Assembly: GCF_032911445.1 (NCBI RefSeq)
Contig: NZ_JAWJEJ010000001.1
Location: 2,542,001-2,606,000 of the forward strand
DNA: 64,000 bases
Direction of reading: 5' to 3'
DNA from: Sphingomonas sp. HF-S4
GTDB lineage: Bacteria > Pseudomonadota > Alphaproteobacteria > Sphingomonadales > Sphingomonadaceae
The notes under the pieces were generated by a model. The model was not told the origin of the DNA. It ran no database searches and worked only from the letters and a program-made list of their open reading frames with translations. Positions 56,514 to 64,000 of this stretch are shown here, one piece after another. Position 1 is the stretch's first letter. Every line of letters starts with the position of its first letter. Made by a program: the position numbers and the translations under genes.

Positions 56514-57254
56514 TCATCGGAACCGGCGTTGTAGGGGCAGGTAGGCGTGGATGGCGATGCGGATGGCTGAGTAGAGGGCGCGTTTTACGAAGCCCGGCCA
56601 ATTGTTGAGGAATGGGGCGGATTGGTAGGTCATCTGGATGACTGATGAGGCGAGAACGTGGGCGCAGACCCAGTTCTGCTGTGGGCGGAATTCGGGGCGG
56701 ATGACATCGACGATCATGATCAGCCGGCGAGCTTGGCTATGGTTCCATGCGGTGTGGGTTTGGGCATCGCAAAAGGGCAAGGCTTTGCCTTGTTCCCATG
56801 CGCGGATGTCCGGTCCGACCTGAAAACCGCAATCCGGCAGGCCAGCGGGGATCACGAGGCCGAGGTGGCACCGTATGATCGCATCTGTGTCGCCTTGATG
56901 CGGATTGATGTTCGCGCCCGGTTCAAGAATGCTCAGTGAGCACGAAGTCACCCCTGGAATGGTTTTCAATATCCGCATCGTCTCGGGGCAGCGCCTGCAG
57001 TTGGCATGCATGGTAAACCGCCAGAAAGACAGGCCCATGGTCTTCCACTGCCGCGGCGGGAACGACATAGCGTGGTTGATGAAATAGGGGCGCACTTGGG
57101 CAGGCCGGGCCTCCATCAGCGCGATCAGCTCGTCGCGCATCACTTCCCAATTGTCCTCCAGCACTTTCGTCCAGGGCAGCGCCGCGCTGTCATAGAAGCA
57201 CGGCTCGCTGCCGGGGTAGCGGCCCCCGAGGATATTGTACCAGGGTCTGGTCAC
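56514..57254 (-). CDS. Aspartyl/asparaginyl beta-hydroxylase family protein
   Basis: A 246-residue Fe(II)/2-oxoglutarate dioxygenase of the Asp_Arg_Hydrox family. It has the metal region GANINPHQGDTDAIIRCHLG and the second His/Arg region TAWNHSQARRLIMIVDVIRP, spaced as in the family. The start is the GTG at 57254, overlapping the PKS stop (GTGA). Translational coupling to the PKS suggests it hydroxylates the polyketide/acyl product or a carrier-bound intermediate; acting on a protein is the alternative. The C-terminal 45 residues are basic and aromatic and may contact the membrane. Confidence 0.88.
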   Translation of the reverse strand: MTRPWYNILGGRYPGSEPCFYDSAALPWTKVLEDNWEVMRDELIALMEARPAQVRPYFINHAMSFPPRQWKTMGLSFWRFTMHANCRRCPETMRILKTIPGVTSCSLSILEPGANINPHQGDTDAIIRCHLGLVIPAGLPDCGFQVGPDIRAWEQGKALPFCDAQTHTAWNHSQARRLIMIVDVIRPEFRPQQNWVCAHVLASSVIQMTYQSAPFLNNWPGFVKRALYSAIRIAIHAYLPLQRRFR

Positions 57255-60200
57255 GGCCGGAAAGACGCCATCGCCCGCCGGATCGCCTTGGCCAGATCCT
57301 GCGGGGCGTCGGTGACGAGCTGGTGCGTGCCATCAAGGTTGCAGAACAGGAAATCGCCTGTTGAGAAGCTCGCCCAGCCGCGCATGGCCTCGGCGTCGAC
57401 CATCGGATCCTGACGGGCGTAGAGGGCAGCGACCGGCACGTCGAGCTGGCCCATCGACGCTTGGTGAGTTTCGAAAAGCTCGAGGTCGGCGCGCAGCAGC
57501 GGCTGGAGTTTCGCCAGTGCTTGGGCGCGCGCTTCAGGCTCGTGTGGGCTGGCGTAGGTCCGCAGCACCTGCTGGATGAATTCTTCCTCCGGCAGATCAT
57601 GGACGGCGAGCTGGCGGCGCTCACCGGGCGGGTGGGCACCGGACACGATCAGCCCAACTGGCTGCGGCCGACCGAGGCGTTGCAGGGCCAGTGCCAGTTC
57701 GACGGCAATGGCGGCTCCCATGCTGTGGCCGTAGAGGTAAAATGGATTTTCGCATGGAAGAAGTGGGGCAAGGGCGCCAATCAGCGCATCCATCCGGCGG
57801 AAGGCAGGCGCGCCGGCATGGTCCTCGCGTCCTGGCGTCTGAACGCCGATGACTTCCGCCGTATCGCCAAGCGCCTGGGCCAGCCCGGTGAAGGCGGAGG
57901 CGCCGGAGCCGGCGAAGGGCAGGCAAAAGAGAACAGGGCCCCCGGTCGAGGTCGCTGACAGCGAACTGAACCAGCGGTTTTGGGGCGCGGCTGGCGCAGA
58001 TGGCAAAGCCCCTAGTTGCCCGCGCAGCTGCGCCGCTATAAAATCCGTCACCGCTCGGATGGTGGGATAATTATAGGTCAGCGTGCTGGGTAGTTCGATC
58101 CGAAAATAGGTTTCGAGTGCCGCGGCGAACGACAAGGCCATTAGCGAGTCCATGCCGATGAAATTGAAGCGCTGCTCGGCATCAATGGTGAAACTTGATT
58201 CGATCAGGGTGACTGCGCGCAGCTCCATTCGTACCGCTTTTTCGATCAGCTCTCGCGCCCCCTCGGGCGAGGCGGCGAGAATGGCGTCGAGCCGGCCGGG
58301 GCGGGCCATCTCGGTACGCTCGTGACGCACCGCAACCGCGGTAAACAGCGAGGGCTGCGGGCAGAAATCGATGAAGAGCTGAAAACGCTCCCAATCGATG
58401 TCGGCAATCAGGCTCAGCGGCCGATCGGCAGCCATCGCCGCCTCAAGAGCTGTCAGGGCAGGTGCGGGCGGCATCAGCGCAAAGCCGAGTTTTTCCAGCA
58501 CCGCTTGGTCGGCCGGGTTGGCGCTCATGCCGGCCTCGGCCCAAGGGCCCCAATCGATCGAGAGACTGGGCAGCCCCCGCTGTGCGCGGTGGAGGCTGAG
58601 TGCATCCAGGAAATGGTTGGCGGCGGTGTAGTGGCTCAGCTCGACCGAGCCCCAGAGAGCGGAAACCGAGGAAAAAAGGATAAAGCAGTCGAGATCGCGC
58701 TGTGCGGTTTGAAGGTGCAGCTCCCAGGCGGCACCGACCTTGGTGCGCAAGGTTTCGAGGAACCGCGCGGGGTTCAACGCGAGTACTTTTCCGAACCAGT
58801 TTTCTCCCGCGGCATGGACTATGCCGCGGACCGGCACACCCGCCGCATCCAGCTCCGCGAACAAAGCGGCTAACGCGGCGCTGTCGCGTATATCCATCGC
58901 ACGCGTCTCGACCTTCGCCCCCGCCGCTTGCAAGATCGCGATCCGCTCCCGCACCTCGTCTTTCGGCGCTGTGCGGCCGAGCAGGATAAGATGCCGCCCG
59001 CCTTTGCGCACTATCCATTCCGCTGTAGCGAGGCCCAGCCCCCCTAGCCCGCCGGTAACGATGAAGGCGCCGTCGCCGCGAAAATCGTTACAAACGGCGG
59101 CGGACAATGGCGCGGGTTGAAGCTCTTGAACGTATTGCGCCGAACCGCGCAAGGCGATGCAGGCTTCGAAAGCCGGGGTGAGCATCTTATCCAGCAGCTG
59201 CCGGGCCGTCTCGGGCGCCGGATCGGAGGCGGAAAGGTCGATCTGCCCGCCGCGCCATTCGGGATGTTCCAGAAACAAGGTCTTGGCGAAACCCCAGAGT
59301 GGGGCGGCGGCCAGATTCAGCGCCTCGTCTTCCTTCACCTTCTGGCTGTTTTGCGTGACAATCCACACCGGGCAGGCAACGCCTTGCCCGTGCAACGACC
59401 GCAGCAGCGGGAAAAGCCGTCCGAAAATGCGCGTCTGCGCCGCATCGATCGGTGTTTCCGCCCCGCCCGGCTCGTCTAGATACAGAAGTTTCCAGGATTT
59501 TTCGCCTGAACGGCTTTTAAGATTGAAAATTCGTCCCAGAGTTCTGGACCAATCAGGCACCGGCTTGGCGCTATTCACCCAGAAGAGCGGCTCGCCGCGC
59601 TTTTTTGCCGAAGCGATAATGGCTTCTGTGAGTGGACCAGGAGCTGCCACCAGCAACCAGTGGGGCGCACGATTGTAGCCCTGCTCCGAGGCGGCGACAC
59701 CGCCGGCCTCGCGCCAGCGCAGCGTATAATGCCAGTTTTGGCCCGGCTTGGCGGCCGGTTTCGCATCGGGCGCGAAGGCCGAAAGATCCTTGGCCGTAAA
59801 ACCCTTGATCCAATAGGGCTTTCGTTCAAGCACCTGGCGCGGCAGCAGGTCAGGCCGAGCGGTACCGGACAATATTGGCGACCAATCTACCGGAGCGCCG
59901 CGCTCATACAGGCGACAAAGGGCTTCGAGCAGAAAGTAACTTTCGGTGCGCTCGCCTTTCCTCGGGTTGAGCGTGCGCAGATACAGGGCGTCCCTGCGCT
60001 GCAAGGTTTCGCGCGCCCCAGCCAGCCCGCTCGCGCCTGGGCCGACTTCGATAAAATCGAACTCCGTATCGCCAAGGCTGGCGAGGGCTGGAGAAAACAG
60101 AACCGGCCGCCGCAGATGTTCAACCCAATGGCCGGCGTCCGGCGCCGCCGTCATCAGCCGGCCGGTTAGGGTGGAGATCCAGGGGCGCTGCGGCGGAACG

Positions 60201-63200
60201 AACTTGTAGGCCGCGAGGCTGGCGCGAAAATCCTCGAGGATCGGGTCCATGATATGGCTGTGATAGGCTTGGCCGGTTTTCAGGAAATACCCTTCATGCC
60301 CGCGCTGCTCGAACAGTAGCCGAACCCGGTCGACCTCATGGCCGTTGCCGGAGATAACGGTTTTGCCTGGGCTGTTGACCGCCGCGACCTGGGCTTTTGC
60401 CTGGTCCAGCTCCGGCTCCACCAGGCTGCGCGCGGCAAAGATAACGGCCATGAAATTGCCGCCGGGCAATGCGCACATCAACTCACCACGGCGGTGCAGG
60501 ATGCGCATGGCATCCTCCGGGGCGAGGCAGCCGGCAAGGCTGGCCGCCGCATATTCGCCAAGGCTGTGGCCGATGAGCATGCCGGGGGCTACGCCGCAGG
60601 CCAGCAGCAGCTGAGAGAGCGCATGTTGGACGGCGAACAAAATGGGCTGCATCAATATGTCGGCCCATTCGCGCGTATCCTCGACCTCGAAGGCAAGCTG
60701 GGACAGTGTGTGCGCATGGCTGGGGCGGTCGATGACCGCGGCGCAGCGATCGAATTCTTGGCGGAAGAGGACGAAGCGGCGGTAGAGTTCGCGCCCCATG
60801 TGAAGATAATGCTCGCCCTGGCCGGTAAACAGGAAAGCCGTGGCCACATCGTTGCGCGCGGGATTGGGCGCCCGTTCGGTCTGCAGCAGGGAGGCAATAC
60901 GCTCGGCCGCCCCCTTGCGCGAGGTAGCGAGAACCGCGCTGCGATACCGCAAGTCGGATCGACAGGCGGCCTGACTGTGGCAGATGTCGCGATAGCTCAG
61001 TCTGGGATGACTTTCGAGCCAGTCCGCCATAGCATTGAGCTGGGCACGCAATCCGCCGGGCGTGGCACCGGAGACGACAAGGGGATGCGGATCGCCCGCT
61101 GAGAAATCGGCGGTCGGCTGAGCAACTGGCGGCTCCAATGGCTCGACCAGCAGTACATGCGCCAGAGCGCCACCGAAACCGAACGAGCTGATCGCGGCAC
61201 GGCGCCGGCCCTCCGCTGCCCACGCGGCACGGGCGCGCGGGATACGCAAACCTGTGCCTGCCAGACCGAGTTTCGGGTTGATCTCGTGCAGATTGATCTG
61301 TGGCGGCATTTCACGGTGCCGCAGCATCAGCAGCACTTTGATCACGCTGGCTATTCCGGCGGCGGCTTCGAGATGGCCGATATTGGCTTTGACCGAACCC
61401 AGCGCGCAGTCCGCGCCGGTGCCGTAAAACGCCTTCAGCGCCTCAACTTCCACCGGATCACCTGCCGCCGTGCCGGTGCCGTGCGCCTCCATATAACTGA
61501 TTTCGCCTCCCTCCAGTCCGGCACGGCCCAGGGCGCGAGCGATCAATGCCTGCTGGGCGGCGCCGTTGGGGTAGGTGATGCCGGCACTTGCGCCATCCTG
61601 CCCAGTCACCGAAGCTTCCAGCACGGCGAGGATCCGGTCGCCATCTGCAAGTGCCGCCGATTGCCGCTTGAGCATGACCAGGCCGCAGCCTTCGGCGCGT
61701 ACATAACCATCTGCCCGCGCATCGAAACTCTTGCACCGGCCGTCGGGCGCCATCATGCCGAACTGGCTGAGGGTGATGGTCGGGCCAGGCGAAAGGGTGG
61801 CGTTGACGCCGCCGACGATGGCCTGATCGCATTCGCCGGCGAGGATGGCCTGTGCGCCGAGGTGGAAGGCGGTAAGCGAGGAGGAGCAGGCGGTGTCGAC
61901 CGCGATACTGGGCCCACGCAGATCATACACGTAGCTCAGCCGGTTGGCGGCGATACTGTTGGCGTTGCCCAGGCCGGCATAAGCATTGAAACTGGTCATG
62001 CCCGGGCTCAGCTTGATTTTGGAATAGAGATAATCGTTGGTGGAAATGCCGACGAAAACGCCCGTGGCGCTGCCGACCAGGCGCTGCTTCTTCCAACCCG
62101 CATCTTCCAGCAACCGATACGAGGTCTCCAGCAGCAAGCGCTGCTGCGGGTCGATCTCGGGGGCTTCGAGGGTGGAGATGCCGAAAAATTCGGGATCGAA
62201 ATGTGATATATCTGCGAGGAAGCCCCCCCATTTCGTGTTGACCTTGCCAGGCACAGCCGGGTGTGCGTCGTAGAACAGGTCATTGTCCCACCGCGTAGCG
62301 GGAACCTCGGTGATGGAATCGGTGCCGGCGGCGAGGTTTTGCCAGAATTGTTCGGGGTTATCCGCGCCGGGGAAGCGGCAAGCCATGCCGACGATGACGA
62401 CCGGGTCGGCCGGGGCCCGGGTCTGGGCTTCGGCCGCAGGTGGACCGCTCAGGACATGTAGCGTGCGCAGCTCGCCGGCGCGGTAGCGGCGCAGACACTC
62501 GGCGCGGGCGATTTTATTGTTGGGCGTGCGCGGCAGCAGCCCGGCCGGCAGCAGCACCACTTCGGCGGGCGCGACGCCAAACGTTTCCGTGATATTGGCG
62601 GTGATGCGGGCATGGATCGCGCGCGCCTGGTCTAGTGGCAAATGCCGTGCCACCTCCTGGAAAACGACAAGATACTCTGATCGCGCACCGATATCCGCAG
62701 CGCAAGCGGTGCGGTGATGCGGCGCATGCCCGCAAATACCGTCGACAGCCACGAGCTCGATATCCTCGACGGTATGGTTCTGGCCACGAATGACCACGAT
62801 TTCCTTCAGCCGCCCGGTGACATAGAGGGCGCCGTCGCGCAGAAAGCCGAGGTCTCCAGTGGCTAGCCGACCGGACTCTTGGTCAGGCAGGGCGCCAAAA
62901 TAGCCGGGGCTTACCGAGTCACCTTCGATCCAGATTTCTCCGCTCTCGCCCGCGGGCAGTTCCGAACCGTTGTGCGGGTTGCGAATGCTTATGGCGAGCC
63001 CATCGTGCAGAAAATAGGGCAGCAGCTGACGCGCCTGGGGTCCGTGGCTCTCGATACGCGGCACCAGGTCCGCCAGCCCCGCTGCGCCACCGGCGGCAAG
63101 CAAAGTTGCCTCCGCAAGGCCGTAAACCGGGCGCAGCGCCGCCTCGGCTACGCCGTTGTCACCGAACCTTTCGGCGAAGCCTTTCAAAACCGGCAGGCTC

Positions 63201-64000
63201 ACGGTCTCCGAGCCAATATAAATATATTTCCAGCAGCTGAGGTCCCAGGCGGGGTCGGGCCTGGCCTTGCGCACGCAATACTCCAGCGCGAAGTTAGGAG
63301 CGGCTGAGAGGTTGGCGCGGTAGCGATGCACGGCGCCAAGCCAGAGTCCGGGGTCGGCCAAAAACCCCGCCGGCGGCATAAACACCCCGAAGCCGCGCTC
63401 GTAGAGGATGGTGAAGAGATGGCCGACCAGACCCATATCGTGATGCAGAGGAAGCCAGCTGGCCACCCGCACCGGTTCCGTGCGGGCAAACACCGATTCC
63501 ATAAAACGCAGATTGGCCAGAACGTTGCGGTGGCGCAGCACCACCCCCTTGGGGCTGGCGGTGGAGCCGGATGTGTATTGCAGGTAGGCGATCGCCTCGG
63601 GGTCAGGTGCCGCCGGTTCGAACATACCGCCGGGACCATCCCGTAACGCGCCTATGTCCAATACTGTCACCGCGCCCAATCCGGCTTCGGCAAGAATCGC
63701 GCGGGCGCGGTCAGCCTCGCCGCGGTCGACGATCACATATTCAATCCCGTCTCTGAGCAATATCCGCAGGATCCTCTGCACCTCCGGCGCATTGGCCTTG
63801 CGGCGCAGCGGTGCCACGGGAGCGGGAATGACACCCGCCAGGGTCGCACCGCAGAAACCGAAGACAAAATCGGCCTGGGTCTCGACCGCGAGCAGCACCG
63901 CTTGGCCTGGCAGCATATGGCGCCGCAGATTCGCCGCGAGCCGCCTCGCGCCAGTACGCAGGACGCCATAGGTGACGCTCTCCGATACTTCCCCGCGGAC
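57251..64000 (-). CDS. FAAL-KS-AT-KR-ACP-TE polyketide synthase (5' end beyond the right edge)
   Basis: At least 2249 residues, open at its N-terminus; numbering is from the window edge. A fatty acyl-AMP ligase (about 1-500) has YLQYTSGSTASPKGVVLRHR and SWLPLHHDMGLVGHL. KS about 535-960: Cys705 in DTACSSS, plus EAHGTGT and NIGHLEAAAG. AT about 1055-1340: Ser1146 in GHSLGEYAAA, with AYHSHIM, so malonyl is likely. KR about 1480-1880: TGGLGGLGLAT and Tyr1791 in HYTAAN. ACP: Ser1952 in GMDSLM. TE: Ser2093 in GHSMG and His2226. No DH, ER or methyltransferase, and no carrier domain between FAAL and KS. It would activate a fatty acid, extend it once, reduce the ketone and release a beta-hydroxy acid. 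This is inferred from domain order. Confidence 0.94.
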   Translation of the reverse strand, partial: VRGEVSESVTYGVLRTGARRLAANLRRHMLPGQAVLLAVETQADFVFGFCGATLAGVIPAPVAPLRRKANAPEVQRILRILLRDGIEYVIVDRGEADRARAILAEAGLGAVTVLDIGALRDGPGGMFEPAAPDPEAIAYLQYTSGSTASPKGVVLRHRNVLANLRFMESVFARTEPVRVASWLPLHHDMGLVGHLFTILYERGFGVFMPPAGFLADPGLWLGAVHRYRANLSAAPNFALEYCVRKARPDPAWDLSCWKYIYIGSETVSLPVLKGFAERFGDNGVAEAALRPVYGLAEATLLAAGGAAGLADLVPRIESHGPQARQLLPYFLHDGLAISIRNPHNGSELPAGESGEIWIEGDSVSPGYFGALPDQESGRLATGDLGFLRDGALYVTGRLKEIVVIRGQNHTVEDIELVAVDGICGHAPHHRTACAADIGARSEYLVVFQEVARHLPLDQARAIHARITANITETFGVAPAEVVLLPAGLLPRTPNNKIARAECLRRYRAGELRTLHVLSGPPAAEAQTRAPADPVVIVGMACRFPGADNPEQFWQNLAAGTDSITEVPATRWDNDLFYDAHPAVPGKVNTKWGGFLADISHFDPEFFGISTLEAPEIDPQQRLLLETSYRLLEDAGWKKQRLVGSATGVFVGISTNDYLYSKIKLSPGMTSFNAYAGLGNANSIAANRLSYVYDLRGPSIAVDTACSSSLTAFHLGAQAILAGECDQAIVGGVNATLSPGPTITLSQFGMMAPDGRCKSFDARADGYVRAEGCGLVMLKRQSAALADGDRILAVLEASVTGQDGASAGITYPNGAAQQALIARALGRAGLEGGEISYMEAHGTGTAAGDPVEVEALKAFYGTGADCALGSVKANIGHLEAAAGIASVIKVLLMLRHREMPPQINLHEINPKLGLAGTGLRIPRARAAWAAEGRRRAAISSFGFGGALAHVLLVEPLEPPVAQPTADFSAGDPHPLVVSGATPGGLRAQLNAMADWLESHPRLSYRDICHSQAACRSDLRYRSAVLATSRKGAAERIASLLQTERAPNPARNDVATAFLFTGQGEHYLHMGRELYRRFVLFRQEFDRCAAVIDRPSHAHTLSQLAFEVEDTREWADILMQPILFAVQHALSQLLLACGVAPGMLIGHSLGEYAAASLAGCLAPEDAMRILHRRGELMCALPGGNFMAVIFAARSLVEPELDQAKAQVAAVNSPGKTVISGNGHEVDRVRLLFEQRGHEGYFLKTGQAYHSHIMDPILEDFRASLAAYKFVPPQRPWISTLTGRLMTAAPDAGHWVEHLRRPVLFSPALASLGDTEFDFIEVGPGASGLAGARETLQRRDALYLRTLNPRKGERTESYFLLEALCRLYERGAPVDWSPILSGTARPDLLPRQVLERKPYWIKGFTAKDLSAFAPDAKPAAKPGQNWHYTLRWREAGGVAASEQGYNRAPHWLLVAAPGPLTEAIIASAKKRGEPLFWVNSAKPVPDWSRTLGRIFNLKSRSGEKSWKLLYLDEPGGAETPIDAAQTRIFGRLFPLLRSLHGQGVACPVWIVTQNSQKVKEDEALNLAAAPLWGFAKTLFLEHPEWRGGQIDLSASDPAPETARQLLDKMLTPAFEACIALRGSAQYVQELQPAPLSAAVCNDFRGDGAFIVTGGLGGLGLATAEWIVRKGGRHLILLGRTAPKDEVRERIAILQAAGAKVETRAMDIRDSAALAALFAELDAAGVPVRGIVHAAGENWFGKVLALNPARFLETLRTKVGAAWELHLQTAQRDLDCFILFSSVSALWGSVELSHYTAANHFLDALSLHRAQRGLPSLSIDWGPWAEAGMSANPADQAVLEKLGFALMPPAPALTALEAAMAADRPLSLIADIDWERFQLFIDFCPQPSLFTAVAVRHERTEMARPGRLDAILAASPEGARELIEKAVRMELRAVTLIESSFTIDAEQRFNFIGMDSLMALSFAAALETYFRIELPSTLTYNYPTIRAVTDFIAAQLRGQLGALPSAPAAPQNRWFSSLSATSTGGPVLFCLPFAGSGASAFTGLAQALGDTAEVIGVQTPGREDHAGAPAFRRMDALIGALAPLLPCENPFYLYGHSMGAAIAVELALALQRLGRPQPVGLIVSGAHPPGERRQLAVHDLPEEEFIQQVLRTYASPHEPEARAQALAKLQPLLRADLELFETHQASMGQLDVPVAALYARQDPMVDAEAMRGWASFSTGDFLFCNLDGTHQLVTDAPQDLAKAIRRAMASFRP

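Overview
The window reads as chromosomal DNA of a GC-rich alphaproteobacterium of the Sphingomonas type. The grounds are the protein sequences of the translation machinery, a complete valine degradation operon, a lasso-peptide isopeptidase paired with a TonB receptor, a GGAAC-N16-CGTT general-stress promoter, and the GAGCTTGTCGAAG inverted repeats common in sphingomonads. No rRNA, tRNA, CRISPR array, insertion sequence or replication origin was seen.

Left part (1-24.6 kb, almost all minus strand, so transcription runs right to left): the str, S10, spc and alpha ribosomal blocks. In transcription order: rpsL-rpsG-fusA-tuf, a lipoprotein gene, rpsJ-rplC-rplD-rplW-rplB-rpsS-rplV-rpsC-rplP-rpmC-rpsQ, rplN-rplX-rplE-rpsN-rpsH-rplF-rplR-rpsE-rpmD, then rplO-secY-adk and rpsM-rpsK-rpoA. 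Two insertions break the usual order. A terminator and a secreted propeller-like protein (DUF6454-like) separate rpmD from rplO. A small membrane protein, a tiny lysine-rich secreted peptide and a two-component system separate adk from rpsM. Sigma70-type promoters are readable before rpsL, rpsJ and rpsM. A partial DNA methyltransferase gene lies downstream of rpoA at the left edge.

Middle part (24.6-43.5 kb): a bactofilin pair, a DUF4142 lipoprotein with an EcfG-type promoter and a soluble CBS-domain chemoreceptor come first. The valine catabolic operon follows (mmsA, isobutyryl-CoA dehydrogenase, 3-hydroxyisobutyryl-CoA hydrolase, enoyl-CoA hydratase, mmsB), with three envelope genes embedded in it. 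Then come a frameshifted outer-membrane protein, a beta-helix protein, a low-GC gap and an outer-membrane porin. A likely metal/oxidative-stress operon has two Tat-exported ferritin-like proteins and the NRAMP transporter mntH, with a Crp/Fnr regulator diverging from it. An ECF sigma/anti-sigma pair closes this part.

Right part (44-64 kb): the most unusual locus is a type I secretion operon (ABC exporter plus membrane-fusion protein). It is bracketed by two small, paralogous, acidic Ser/Asp-rich proteins and also encodes a 318-residue acidic Ala/Ser/Asp-rich protein. All three candidate cargoes share a C-terminal LG...S-x-S-D-like signature, and none has RTX repeats or a double-glycine leader. 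Next come an AraC regulator, an alpha/beta hydrolase, and a TonB receptor overlapping an AtxE2-like lasso-peptide isopeptidase; no lasso biosynthetic genes are visible. The window ends inside a large FAAL-KS-AT-KR-ACP-TE polyketide synthase that overlaps an aspartyl/asparaginyl beta-hydroxylase gene.
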